In this document: positions 8,134 to 16,308 of the stretch, piece after piece
Layout: every line of letters begins with the position of its first letter
How positions within the stretch are numbered: the first letter of the stretch is position 1
Assembly: GCF_027568395.1 (NCBI RefSeq)
Contig: NZ_JANKZL010000006.1
Location: 62,001-126,000 of the forward strand
Length of the DNA stretch: 64,000 bases
Direction of reading: 5' to 3'
Origin: Aminobacter sp. HY435
GTDB taxonomy: Bacteria > Pseudomonadota > Alphaproteobacteria > Rhizobiales > Rhizobiaceae
Position numbers and translations under genes: made by a program
Notes under the pieces: generated by a model
Databases searched by the model: none
What the model was told of the DNA's origin: nothing
What the model saw: the letters and a program-made list of their open reading frames with translations, nothing else

Positions 8134-8652
8134 CTAGTGCCCGATCAGGCGCGCGACCTCCTCCAGCCAGTGGTCGCGGATGCCGAGCGCCTTCAGGTGT
8201 TCCACGGTGCTCATCACGTAGTCCTCGTTGCGGCCCGACTGGCCAACAGCCCCGACGACGATGCCGGCGGCATGGGAGGCGTCGAGATTGCCGGCGTATT
8301 GCCGGTGCTTGCGGTCGGCGATGTAGCACACCGCGTCGGTGGCCTCACCGTCGTCAAGCCGGATGCGGAGCGTGCGTTCGAGATAGACGCTCGTGACGAG
8401 CTCGCGCTCGCGCAGATAGCCGATGACCTCGTCGCGAAGCTCGCCCGGCACGCGAAAAGCCAGGCCAACGCATGAGCCGCCGCGATCGAGACCAAGCACC
8501 AGCCCCGGGCGCTGCTCGGTGCCGCGATGCACGAAAGAGCGAACGCACAGCGACCGGCGAAAGCCCATCAGCCGGGCGCGACGTGTTTCGAGATGGGCAA
8601 ACCCTGGGCGCCACATCAGAGAGCCATAGCCAAAAACCCAAAAATCGCCCAT
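8134..8652 (-). CDS. ChaC-type gamma-glutamylcyclotransferase
   Basis: 172 residues from the ATG at 8652, just before 'DFWVFGYGSLMWRPG', the family's N-terminal substrate-binding loop; longer in-frame starts would add about 40 non-conserved residues. ChaC proteins cleave glutathione to 5-oxoproline and Cys-Gly. The stretch 'VFRVPG'-like 'AFRVPGELRDEVIGYLRERE' carries the conserved acidic region where the catalytic Glu lies. It abuts ada with no gap, linking glutathione turnover and alkylation repair in one transcript. Divergent from the DUF2125 gene, 55 bases away. Confidence 0.87.
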   Translation of the reverse strand: MGDFWVFGYGSLMWRPGFAHLETRRARLMGFRRSLCVRSFVHRGTEQRPGLVLGLDRGGSCVGLAFRVPGELRDEVIGYLRERELVTSVYLERTLRIRLDDGEATDAVCYIADRKHRQYAGNLDASHAAGIVVGAVGQSGRNEDYVMSTVEHLKALGIRDHWLEEVARLIGH

Positions 8653-8707
8653 ATCGCCAAGCCTTGGTGGTTCGCAGTGAACACCCCGCGTTAACGAGAG
8701 CCCAAGC

Positions 8708-9706
8708 ATGTCGTCAAGCCAGCAGCAGAAATCGAAATCCAGCCGACGCTTTCTGTGGCTCGCGCTGTTCATCGTCGTGCTGTTTGGCGGCTACAGCATC
8801 GGCTGGTTCTGGCTCGCCGGCCGCGCCGACCGCGAGGTGCGGCAGCACATCGCCGAGCTGAACCGCGACGGCGTGTCGCTCGATTGCGTCAAGCCGGAGA
8901 TCAAGGGCTTTCCGTTCCGCATCGGGCTGTTCTGCGACCGCGTCGAATACGAAAACACTGCCTTGCGCATCTCGGCCAGCGCCGGTGCCTTCCGCACCGC
9001 CGCGCAGGTCTACCAGCCGATGCGCGCCGTGCTCGAACTCGACGGCCCACTCAGGATAACCGCGCAGAATCTGCCGCAGTTGCAGTTCGACTGGGAGCTT
9101 CTGCACGCGAGCGCGCGCATCGCCAACCCGTTGCCGGAGCGCCTGTCGGTCGAAATCCGCAAGCTGGCCGGCGAGGCCGAATACAGCGACAGCGCGCCGC
9201 GCCCTCTGTTCACTGCAGAGAACGTGCAGACCCATTTGCGTCCGAATGGCGAGGACATCGACGTTGCTGGCACCGTCAGCGGCCTTGTGCTTGACCAGCA
9301 GCTTCTTGACGGCCGCAAGCTGCCGCCGCTCGACGGCAGCGCCGACGCCTCGCTCAACAACGGCGTGGGCCTCGTGCGTGGTGGCGAAAAGAGCCTGCGT
9401 GGCCAATCGGGCACCATTCGCTCGCTGACGCTGACCAGTGGCGGCACCACCGGCGCCGCGCTCAGCGGCCCATGGTCGATCGATGCCGACGGCCTGCTTG
9501 ACGCAACCTTGCGGGTGACGATCCAGAACCCGCGCGAATTGTCGCGCATTCTGGCTGAAGCCATCCCTGAACAGCGCCCGCAGATCGAGACGGCCTTTTC
9601 GGGCCTCGCCATTCTCGGCAACGCACCCAGCCTGCCCCTGCGCATCGTCAAAGGCCGCGCCACGCTCGGCTTCATTCCGCTCGGCGTGGTGCCGGCGGTG
9701 CAGTGA
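8708..9706 (+). CDS. DUF2125 domain protein, membrane-anchored
   Basis: 332 residues. A basic N-terminus and one hydrophobic segment ('FLWLALFIVVLFGGYSIGWF', about 15-34) suggest an uncleaved anchor or signal with the remainder in the periplasm. The rest matches DUF2125 in layout ('LNRDGVSLDCVKPEIKGFPF', repeated beta-rich stretches and a C-terminal 'PLGVVPAVQ'). Two cysteines (in 'LDCVK' and 'LFCDRV') could form a disulphide. Function unknown; conserved in rhizobia. Confidence 0.8.
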   Translation: MSSSQQQKSKSSRRFLWLALFIVVLFGGYSIGWFWLAGRADREVRQHIAELNRDGVSLDCVKPEIKGFPFRIGLFCDRVEYENTALRISASAGAFRTAAQVYQPMRAVLELDGPLRITAQNLPQLQFDWELLHASARIANPLPERLSVEIRKLAGEAEYSDSAPRPLFTAENVQTHLRPNGEDIDVAGTVSGLVLDQQLLDGRKLPPLDGSADASLNNGVGLVRGGEKSLRGQSGTIRSLTLTSGGTTGAALSGPWSIDADGLLDATLRVTIQNPRELSRILAEAIPEQRPQIETAFSGLAILGNAPSLPLRIVKGRATLGFIPLGVVPAVQ

Positions 9707-9717
9707 GAATGAGTAGG

Positions 9718-9770
9718 TAGTGAGTAGTGCCGATTTCACGTCCGTAGACTGAAACCAGAACTACTCACTA
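9718..9770. terminator. Inverted repeat between convergent genes
   Basis: TAGTGAGTAGT (9718-9728) and ACTACTCACTA (9760-9770) form a perfect 11-bp stem between the convergent DUF2125 and tyrC genes. No T-run; it may be a dispersed palindrome or a factor-assisted bidirectional terminator. Confidence 0.45.
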
Positions 9771-9790
9771 TTCGCCATTCCCTAAGTTCC

Positions 9791-10732
9791 CTATTCCGCG
9801 GGCTTCACCGGATGTTCGATTGCCTCGCGGCCGAAGTTCGGCACGTCGACTTCCTGGCCGGCGTCGATGATCGAGCGACGGATCGCGCGGGTGCGGGTGA
9901 ACATCTCGAACAGCTTGTCGCCATCGCCCCAGCGGATCGCCCGCTGCAGCGAGGCCAGGTCCTCCGAGAAGCGCGCCAGCATTTCGAGGATCGCGTCCTT
10001 GTTGTGCAGGCAGACGTCGCGCCACATCGTCGGATCGGACGCGGCAAGACGGGTGAAGTCGCGAAAACCCGAGGCCGAATACTTGATGACCTCCGACTTG
10101 GTCACCGCCTCGAGATCGTCGGCGGTACCGACGATGTTGTAGGCGATGATGTGCGGCAGGTGCGAGACGATGGCGAGCGTCATGTCGTGATGCTCGGGGT
10201 CCATGGTGTCGATGTTGGAGCCGCAGCGGCGCCAGAACTCAGACAGTTTCTCCAGCGCCGCCGGATCGGTGTCCGGCAACGGCGTAAAGATACACCAGCG
10301 GTTTTCAAACAGCTCGGCGAAGCCGGCGTCAGGGCCGGACTTTTCTGTGCCGGCGAGCGGGTGGCCGGGGATGAAATGCACGCCTTCCGGCATGAAGGGC
10401 TGCATCTGCGCGATCACCGACGCCTTGGTCGAGCCGACGTCGGTGAGGATCGCGCCCGGCTTGAGCGCCGGCGCGATCTCTTCAGCGACCGCGCCGGACG
10501 AGCCGACCGGCACCGACACGATGATCAGGTCGGCGTCCTTCACCGCTTCCCGCGCATCGGTGGAGTAACTGTCGCCGAGGCCGAGTTCTTCGGCGCGGGC
10601 GAGCGTGGCCGCGCTGCGGGTGGAGATGGCGATGTGACGGGCAAGGCCTTCGCGCCGGATGACGCGGGCCAGCGACGAGCCGATCAGGCCGATGCCCAGA
10701 AGGGCGATCTTTTCAAAGATAGGTTGGGACAT
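9791..10732 (-). CDS. tyrC: Prephenate / arogenate (cyclohexadienyl) dehydrogenase
   Basis: 313 residues: N-terminal NAD-binding fold with GxGxxG ('LLGIGLIGSS', 11-20) and the prephenate dehydrogenase helical domain with catalytic-region His ('VSHLPHIIAY', 'HPLAGTEKSG'). It oxidatively decarboxylates prephenate and/or arogenate in tyrosine synthesis. Only three bases separate it from the upstream aminotransferase gene, so both are co-transcribed and together give the last steps to tyrosine and phenylalanine. No ACT domain is visible, so feedback control is not predicted from sequence. Confidence 0.9.
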   Translation of the reverse strand: MSQPIFEKIALLGIGLIGSSLARVIRREGLARHIAISTRSAATLARAEELGLGDSYSTDAREAVKDADLIIVSVPVGSSGAVAEEIAPALKPGAILTDVGSTKASVIAQMQPFMPEGVHFIPGHPLAGTEKSGPDAGFAELFENRWCIFTPLPDTDPAALEKLSEFWRRCGSNIDTMDPEHHDMTLAIVSHLPHIIAYNIVGTADDLEAVTKSEVIKYSASGFRDFTRLAASDPTMWRDVCLHNKDAILEMLARFSEDLASLQRAIRWGDGDKLFEMFTRTRAIRRSIIDAGQEVDVPNFGREAIEHPVKPAE

Positions 10733-10735
10733 TGG

Positions 10736-11848
10736 TCAACTTCTCAGGAATTCGGTGAGTGCGGCGACAACGCCGCGATTGGCCTCTTCGGTGCCGACGG
10801 TCATGCGCAGCGCATTGGGGAAACCGTAGCCGGTGACCCCGCGCAGGATATAACCTCGCGCGCCCAGATAATCATCGGCGGCAGCCGCCGAGTGCTTGGC
10901 GTCTTCGGGGAAGTGCACCAGCAGGAAGTTGCCGACGCTCGGGGTGACCCGCAGGCCCAGCGCGTTGAATTCCTTGGACAGCCATTCGGCCCACTCGGCA
11001 TTGTGCGCCACGGTACGATCGACATGGGCACGGTCTTCCATGGCAGCGACCCCAGCCTCGATCGCCGCCGCATTGACGTTGAACGGACCGCGCATGCGCT
11101 CCAGCACCTCGATGACGTGCATGGGCGCATAGACCCAGCCGATGCGGATGCCGCCAAGTCCGTGGATCTTCGAGAACGTGCGCGTCATCACCACGTTCTC
11201 GTTGGCCGCGACCAGCTCTACGCCCGCCTCGTAGTCGTTGCGGCGGACATATTCGGCATAGGCCGCGTCGAGCACCAGCAACACGTTCTTCGGCAGCGCC
11301 GCGTGCAGGCGACGGACCTCCTCGAATGGCAGGTAAGTGCCGGTCGGATTGTTCGGGTTGGCGAGGAAGACGATCCTGGTCTTCGGCGTCACCGCCGCGA
11401 TGATCGCGTCGACGTCGGCCTTTTCGTCGGCTTCGCGCGCCACGACCGGGGTCGCGCCGGCAGCCTGGATGTAGATCCTGTAGACCATGAAGCCGTGCTC
11501 GGTGAACACCGCCTCGTCGCCCGGCGACAGGTAGCTCTGGGCCAGCAGCCCGAGGATCTCGTCGGAGCCGTTGGAGCACATGATGTTTGCCGGATTGAGA
11601 CCGTGGGTCGCGGCGATTGCCTGTCGCAATCGCGCAGCCGACCCGTCGGGATAATACTCCATCTTTTCGGCAAGTCTTTTAACGGCCTCGATCGCATGCG
11701 GCGAAGCGCCGAGAGGATTTTCGTTCGACGAGAGCTTATGGACCTTGGCGACACCTGCAGCAGCGGTGCTCTTGCCGGGGACATAGGCTGCGATGTCCAT
11801 GATGCCGGCGCGTGGTTCGGGGCGAATCTGCTCGGGTGCCTTGGTCAT
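10736..11848 (-). CDS. hisC: Histidinol-phosphate / aromatic aminotransferase
   Basis: 370 residues from the ATG at 11848; the reading frame stays open upstream across the intergenic region but the fold begins at '[20 protein letters not shown]'. Class I/II PLP fold: '[11 protein letters not shown]' near the N-terminus, '[10 protein letters not shown]' for substrate carboxylate, D194/Y197 ('LDAAYAEY') and the Schiff-base lysine K227 ('[10 protein letters not shown]'). It matches HisC best, but coupling to tyrC and distance from his genes suggest a role in aromatic amino-acid transamination, as seen for HisC paralogues in this order. Which substrate dominates is not decidable here. Confidence 0.88.
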   Translation of the reverse strand: MTKAPEQIRPEPRAGIMDIAAYVPGKSTAAAGVAKVHKLSSNENPLGASPHAIEAVKRLAEKMEYYPDGSAARLRQAIAATHGLNPANIMCSNGSDEILGLLAQSYLSPGDEAVFTEHGFMVYRIYIQAAGATPVVAREADEKADVDAIIAAVTPKTRIVFLANPNNPTGTYLPFEEVRRLHAALPKNVLLVLDAAYAEYVRRNDYEAGVELVAANENVVMTRTFSKIHGLGGIRIGWVYAPMHVIEVLERMRGPFNVNAAAIEAGVAAMEDRAHVDRTVAHNAEWAEWLSKEFNALGLRVTPSVGNFLLVHFPEDAKHSAAAADDYLGARGYILRGVTGYGFPNALRMTVGTEEANRGVVAALTEFLRS

Positions 11849-12000
11849 GTCGAAATATCCTGGATTGGCGCCTCCGGTCGGAGGCCGCAGCGGAAATACC
11901 GCCCAGGGCGCGCAATGTCGAGGAAAACCGCCTTTCTGGCAGGACAAATGGCTTGCGGTTGACGCAATCGGCCGCCGGGCGTAATAGCAGGCCATGAACC

Positions 12001-12055
12001 CGTGGTGATTTGGCCGGTCGGCTTGCAGCCACGTTAAACAAGTCGCTAAAGGGCC
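12001..12055 (+). promoter_or_regulatory. SAM-II riboswitch upstream of metA
   Basis: The segment has the SAM-II signature: P1 CGTGG (12001-12005) / CCACG (12029-12033), the 'TGATTTG' loop, 'GGCTTGCAGCCACGTTAAA', and the 3' 'GTCGCTAAAGGGCC' whose GGCC can pair back into the loop (12012-12015) as the pseudoknot. It starts 121 bases before the preferred metA start. SAM-II elements in alphaproteobacteria sit before metA-type genes and shut off translation when S-adenosylmethionine binds. Confidence 0.93.
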
Positions 12056-12121
12056 GTTTGCGATCCGTAAACCGGCTTTGCGACAGCAATGCCGGTTTTT
12101 GTTGTTTATGGAGTTCGCACA

Positions 12122-13045
12122 GTGCCGATCAAGATCCCCGATCAGCTTCCCGCCCGTGAAGTGCTTCTGAAAGAGGGGGTGTCCATCATGGACGAGCAGA
12201 CCGCCCTGCGTCAGGACATCCGTCCTTTGCAGATCGGCCTGCTCAACCTGATGCCCAACAAGGTGCGGACGGAGACGCAGATCGCCCGCCTGATCGGCGC
12301 CAGCCCGCTGCAGGTCGAACTGACCCTGGTGCGCATCGGTACCCACAAGGCCAAGAACACCTCGGAAGACCATCTGATCTCCTTCTACCAGACCTGGGAA
12401 GAGGTGAAGGACCGCAAGTTCGACGGCTTCATCATCACCGGAGCGCCGGTCGAGTTGCTGCCTTTCGAGGACGTGACCTATTGGGACGAGCTCAAGCAGA
12501 TCATGGACTGGACCACGACCAACGTGCATTCGCCGTTCTTCATATGCTGGGGAGCGATGGCCGCTGCATGGCATTTCCACCGGGTTCCCAAGCACACGCT
12601 CGAGCACAAGGCGTTCGGCGTGTTCCGGCACAACAACAACGCCCCCGCCTCGCCCTATCTCGCCGGCTTCTCCGACGACTTCGCCATTCCGGTGTCGCGC
12701 TGGACCGAGGTTCGCGCCCAGGACATCCCCGAGGGGTCCGGTCTGGAGCTGTTGATGGAATCGGAAGAAACCGGCCCCAGCCTGCTGTCCGAAGAGGCCG
12801 GCAACCGGCTCTACATGTTCAACCACATCGAATACGACTCGACCTCGCTGAAGGAAGAGTATGATCGCGACGTGGCTGCCCGCGTGACGATTGCGGTGCC
12901 GCACGGCTATTACCCCGACGACGATCCGCAGCGCCGTCCGCTCAACCGCTGGCGTTCTCACGCCCACCTGCTGTTCGGCAACTGGATCAACCGGGTCTAC
13001 CAGACCACGGAGTACGATCTGGAAAACATCGGCAAGGGCCGCTGA
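12122..13045 (+). CDS. metA: MetA-family homoserine O-acyltransferase, acetyl-type predicted
   Basis: 307 residues from the GTG at 12122 ('[15 protein letters not shown]'), which fits the family start and has a GGAG ribosome site; an in-frame ATG at 12089 adds 11 residues. With this start the catalytic residues fall on the standard numbers: K47, nucleophile C142 ('FFICWGAM'), H235 and E237 ('FNHIEYD'). Position 111 is Glu ('GAPVELLPF'); in this family Glu111 is associated with acetyl-CoA and Gly111 with succinyl-CoA, so this should be a homoserine O-acetyltransferase despite the usual succinyl label. It starts methionine synthesis, under a SAM-II riboswitch. Confidence 0.93.
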   Translation: MPIKIPDQLPAREVLLKEGVSIMDEQTALRQDIRPLQIGLLNLMPNKVRTETQIARLIGASPLQVELTLVRIGTHKAKNTSEDHLISFYQTWEEVKDRKFDGFIITGAPVELLPFEDVTYWDELKQIMDWTTTNVHSPFFICWGAMAAAWHFHRVPKHTLEHKAFGVFRHNNNAPASPYLAGFSDDFAIPVSRWTEVRAQDIPEGSGLELLMESEETGPSLLSEEAGNRLYMFNHIEYDSTSLKEEYDRDVAARVTIAVPHGYYPDDDPQRRPLNRWRSHAHLLFGNWINRVYQTTEYDLENIGKGR

Positions 13046-13058
13046 CAAATCCAATCAT

Positions 13059-13087
13059 GGCCGCGCCCAGAACCGGGTGCGGCCTTT
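13059..13087 (+). terminator. Hairpin terminator after metA
   Basis: A ten-pair stem, GGCCGCGCCC (13059-13068) with GGGTGCGGCC (13075-13084, one G-U), loop AGAACC, followed by TTTG, 14 bases after the metA stop. Confidence 0.6.
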
Positions 13088-13113
13088 GAATATCCCCGGA
13101 CACCGGCTCAAAC

Positions 13114-13440
13114 TTACTCGTCGAACATGCCTTCGCCGATGTCTCGATGCCCGTCGAGAACGCGGATCACATCCACCGAATTCTCCCGCACCTCGTAAAA
13201 GACGACATGCGTCCGGGTCGCGAAACTGCGCAACCCATCTGTAAGTTCGTCACGCCTTCGGCCGGCTTCCGGTTGGTCGACAAGCATGCGGAAGACTTCA
13301 TTGATCCGCTCGAGCACGCGCTCGGCGGCCGCCGCGTTGTCTTGGGCGACATAAGTCCAGATCTCCCTGAGATCAGACCGGGCCTTGGGGGTGAGGCGAA
13401 GCCTACGCGCCACGCTTGTTCGAGCCCTCATGAAGCTCAC
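13114..13440 (-). CDS. parE: ParE/RelE-type toxin
   Basis: 108 residues; an internal ATG at 13431 ('MRARTSV') is an equally good start. The plasmid-stabilisation fold is seen as 'RLTPKARSDLREIWTYVAQ', 'INEVFRMLVDQPEAGRRRDEL', 'SFATRTHVVFYEVREN' and 'VDVIRVLDGHRDI', all typical of ParE toxins, which in studied cases poison DNA gyrase. Its start overlaps the end of the antitoxin gene (13403), the usual toxin-antitoxin coupling. Whether it is active cannot be judged. Confidence 0.88.
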   Translation of the reverse strand: MSFMRARTSVARRLRLTPKARSDLREIWTYVAQDNAAAAERVLERINEVFRMLVDQPEAGRRRDELTDGLRSFATRTHVVFYEVRENSVDVIRVLDGHRDIGEGMFDE

Positions 13441-13663
13441 TCATGAAGGATTGGAAGTCGAAGGCTTCGGGCTCCCCGCTTTCAATGCCTTCGCGGACGG
13501 CATCGCGCAAGGCTTCGAGCTTTGCCTGCCGGCGATCTTCACGCTCTTCGAGAAGCCGCAACCCGTCGCGCAGGACTTCGCTGGCGGACGCATAGCGGCC
13601 GCTGTCGACGAGGTCCCGCACCAGCCCTTCGAAATGGGCTCCCAGCGTGTAGCTCGATGGCAT
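13403..13663 (-). CDS. parD: ParD-type antitoxin
   Basis: 86 residues from the ATG at 13663 ('MPSSYTLGAHFEGLVRDLV'); an ATG six codons upstream is possible. The N-terminus is the ribbon-helix-helix dimer of ParD ('SGRYASASEVLRDGLRLLEE'), and the C-terminal tail ('GIESGEPEAFDFQSFMSEL') is the toxin-wrapping part. Overlaps the toxin gene. A 7-bp inverted repeat just upstream is a likely autoregulatory operator. Confidence 0.88.
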   Translation of the reverse strand: MPSSYTLGAHFEGLVRDLVDSGRYASASEVLRDGLRLLEEREDRRQAKLEALRDAVREGIESGEPEAFDFQSFMSELHEGSNKRGA

Positions 13664-13680
13664 GGACGCCTCCAATTCCA

Positions 13681-13699
13681 ACTATCACTTTATGATAGT
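13681..13699. promoter_or_regulatory. Inverted repeat, likely ParD operator
   Basis: ACTATCA (13681-13687), CTTTA, TGATAGT (13693-13699): a perfect 7-bp inverted repeat 18 bases upstream of the parD start. Ribbon-helix-helix antitoxins repress their own operon at such sites. Confidence 0.6.
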
Positions 13700-13727
13700 G
13701 CCTGCGACCTCTCAGGACAAGGCACGC

Positions 13728-14594
13728 CTACCCCGCCTTGGCCCGGTGCTCGTGGAAGGCGCAGGCGAGGATGCGCAGGGCCTCGCGCGAGCGACGGTCG
13801 GTGAGCGACGAGTGCAGCACGATCTCGGTCGCGGGAACATCGGGCAGGCCAAACTTGCGGCTGACCTCGACAGTTCCGGCAGGCGCGAGACGGCTGGGGA
13901 ACACCGCCGTGGCGAGCCCGGCCGAGACGGCAGCCATGACCAGCGACGAGCCGCCCCCGACGAACACCTCGACCCAGGGAATGCCAGCATCGTCGAGGGT
14001 GCGCGTGGCCAGATCGCGCACGCCGCAGAGCCGCGACAGCGTCGCCAGCCGGATCGGCTCGCCCTGGCGATGATCGAATTCGGACGTCGCGTACCAGCCG
14101 AAATGCTCCGGTCCCAGCACCTCGCCGTCGCGGCGGTCGTCCTCGCGCCTGACGATTGCCGCGTCGAGCTCTCCGCGGTCGAAGGCATCGAGCAGCAGCG
14201 TTGAATTGTCGACCTGGACCTCGATGGTCAGCGCCGGATCGTGCTGACTGAGGCGGGCGAGCAGCGTCGTCACCTCCGGTCCGGCGACATGGCCGGCTAT
14301 GCCGAGCGTGAAGCGCCGCGCCGAGCACGACAGGCCGGCAACCGCCTTGTCATGCGCGGCGAGGAAGCTTCGCGCCGATTCGATGAACAGCGCGCCGTCG
14401 GCCGACAGCCTGACGCGGCGCGGCGTGCGCTCGATCAGCTTGCGGCCGACACGCTCCTCCAGCCGCTTGAGCTTGACGCTGACCGCCGCCTGGGTCGAGC
14501 CCATGGCGTCGGCCGCCCGCGTGAAACTCTGCAGATCCGCCACCATGACGAAATTGCGGACGGCCTCGGCGTCGAGCCACAGCATCTCGATCAT
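13728..14594 (-). CDS. LysR-family transcriptional regulator
   Basis: 288 residues with an N-terminal winged helix-turn-helix ('VRNFVMVADLQSFTRAADAM', 'TQAAVSVKLKRLEE') and a LysR effector-binding domain from about residue 95. It is divergent from an MFS transporter gene, and a 17-base palindrome lies between them, so it probably controls that transporter. The close end of parD/parE (29 bases from its stop to the palindrome) is on the same strand but unrelated. Ligand unknown. Confidence 0.88.
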   Translation of the reverse strand: MIEMLWLDAEAVRNFVMVADLQSFTRAADAMGSTQAAVSVKLKRLEERVGRKLIERTPRRVRLSADGALFIESARSFLAAHDKAVAGLSCSARRFTLGIAGHVAGPEVTTLLARLSQHDPALTIEVQVDNSTLLLDAFDRGELDAAIVRREDDRRDGEVLGPEHFGWYATSEFDHRQGEPIRLATLSRLCGVRDLATRTLDDAGIPWVEVFVGGGSSLVMAAVSAGLATAVFPSRLAPAGTVEVSRKFGLPDVPATEIVLHSSLTDRRSREALRILACAFHEHRAKAG

Positions 14595-14621
14595 CCTGAA
14601 TTGTTATCACTGATATAGGTT

Positions 14622-14638
14622 TGCATAGCATTTATGCA
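14622..14638. promoter_or_regulatory. LysR-type operator candidate
   Basis: TGCATA (14622-14627), GCATT, TATGCA (14633-14638): a perfect interrupted palindrome that also fits the T-N11-A LysR pattern. It lies 28 bases upstream of the LysR gene and about 87 before the MFS start. Confidence 0.5.
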
Positions 14639-14724
14639 TGTTCAAGCTTGGCATATCTCGGATGTTTCCAAAGAACGAGTGGCGCCGGACCTCCTCCCCC
14701 GACGCCGCCAGCCGGAGACACGCA

Positions 14725-16263
14725 ATGAAGCTGACGATGAGAGATAGTCTGGCGCTGGGGGCGATATGCCTGTCGGCGCTAATGTTCGGCCTTGAGATAT
14801 CGAGTGTGCCGGTGATCCTGCCGACGCTCGAACACGTGCTCCATGCCGACTTCAAGGACATGCAGTGGATCATGAACGCCTATACCATCGCCTGCACGAC
14901 GGTGCTGATGGCGACGGGAACGCTGGCCGACCGCTATGGCCGCCGGCTTGTCTTCGCCGTCACGGTCGCGGCTTTCGGCGTGACGTCGCTGATATGCGGC
15001 CTCGCCCCCAACACGTCGGTGCTGATCGTCAGCCGCTTCCTGCAGGGCATGGCCGGCGGCGCCATGTTCATCTGCTCGATCGCCATTCTTTCGCATCAGT
15101 TCCAGGATCCGAAAGCGCGCAGCAGCGCATTCGCCATCTGGGGCGTCATATCGGGCATCGGCCTTGGCTTCGGCCCCATCATCGGCGGCGTGATCGTCGC
15201 CGTGGCGACGTGGCAGTGGGTGTTCCTCGTCCACGCGCCGCTGGCCCTGCTGTGCCTGGTTCTCACGTTCGGCAGCGTGAACGAATCGCGCGATCCGCAG
15301 GCAACGAGGCTGGACCTGCCCGGCATTGTCATCCTGAGCGCTGCTGTCTTCGGGCTGACCTACTACATCACGCAAGGCGCCGACCTCGGCTTCCTCAGCC
15401 CGACGGCCCTGGCTATCGCCGCAGCAACGCTGCTCGGCCTGGTCGCCTTCGTCGCTGTCGAGCGGCGGCATTCGCATCCGATGTTCGACTTCTCGGTGTT
15501 CCGGATCCGCGACTTCTCCGGCGCCATCGTCGGTTGCATCGGCATGAACTTCAGCTTTTGGCCGTTCATGGTCTATCTGCCGATCTATTTCACCATCGGC
15601 CTCGGCTATGACAGCACAGAGACCGGACTGGCCGTGCTCGCCTATACCGTGCCCTTCCTGGTCATGCCACCTGTCGCCCAGTATCTCCTGCTGCGCACCA
15701 GCGCCCGCACCGTCATCCCGCTCGGCCTGTTCACCATCGGCCTCGGCTTCATCGCCATGTGGCTTGGCAGCGGCATGGGGCAGGCAAGCGGCCTGGCCGT
15801 GCTGCCCGGCGCGTTGATCGCCGGCATCGGGCTCGGCCTGACGACGACGCCCGCCACCAACATGACCACGGGCTCGGTGCCGGCCAGCCGCGCTGGCATG
15901 GCCTCCGGCATCGACGCCAGCGCCAGGCTGATCGCACTTGCCGTCAATATCGCGGTCATGGGCTTCGTGCTTGTCGAGGGCATTCTTGCCGGTCTGCGGG
16001 ACGCTTTGCCCGCGGGTGCTGATACCGGCGAGTTGCGGGCACTAGCCGAGCGTATCGCTGCCGGCGGGGCGGTCGAAGCAACGCAAGGCGCGTTCGCGGT
16101 ACCGGCCGGCGCGGTCCATGCCGCCCTGGTCAACGGCTTCCGCTGGGTCATTCTCTATGGCGGCATCGGCGTCTGGGTTCTGGCGGCGCTCAGCTTCGCG
16201 CTGTTCGGCGCCGGCAAGTCGTCGGCCAAGCCGTGCCGGCAGACGCAGGCATCCGCCATCTGA
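14725..16263 (+). CDS. MFS transporter, DHA2-like (14 helices)
   Basis: 512 residues from the ATG at 14725, preceded by a GGAG ribosome site; a longer frame from 14638 adds 29 polar residues. The MFS loop motif 'GTLADRYGRRLVFAV' lies between helices 2 and 3, and about fourteen hydrophobic helices can be counted, the DHA2 (EmrB/QacA) drug-proton antiporter layout. Probably exports a toxic or signalling small molecule, under the divergent LysR regulator. The substrate is unknown. Confidence 0.87.
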   Translation: MKLTMRDSLALGAICLSALMFGLEISSVPVILPTLEHVLHADFKDMQWIMNAYTIACTTVLMATGTLADRYGRRLVFAVTVAAFGVTSLICGLAPNTSVLIVSRFLQGMAGGAMFICSIAILSHQFQDPKARSSAFAIWGVISGIGLGFGPIIGGVIVAVATWQWVFLVHAPLALLCLVLTFGSVNESRDPQATRLDLPGIVILSAAVFGLTYYITQGADLGFLSPTALAIAAATLLGLVAFVAVERRHSHPMFDFSVFRIRDFSGAIVGCIGMNFSFWPFMVYLPIYFTIGLGYDSTETGLAVLAYTVPFLVMPPVAQYLLLRTSARTVIPLGLFTIGLGFIAMWLGSGMGQASGLAVLPGALIAGIGLGLTTTPATNMTTGSVPASRAGMASGIDASARLIALAVNIAVMGFVLVEGILAGLRDALPAGADTGELRALAERIAAGGAVEATQGAFAVPAGAVHAALVNGFRWVILYGGIGVWVLAALSFALFGAGKSSAKPCRQTQASAI

Positions 16264-16267
16264 GCGC

Positions 16268-16305
16268 ACATGCGGCAGGCACGCTACGGCGGGCCTGCCG
16301 CATGT
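16268..16305. terminator. Bidirectional hairpin between convergent genes
   Basis: ACATGCGGCAGG (16268-16279) and CCTGCCGCATGT (16294-16305) form a perfect 12-bp stem filling the 45 bases between the convergent MFS and ABC transporter genes. No long T-run on either side. Confidence 0.6.
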
Positions 16306-16308
16306 CGA

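Noticed and set aside
9812-11962. 716-codon plus-strand frame opposite tyrC and hisC
   Set aside because: Shadow of two well-supported enzymes; no domain, no ribosome site.
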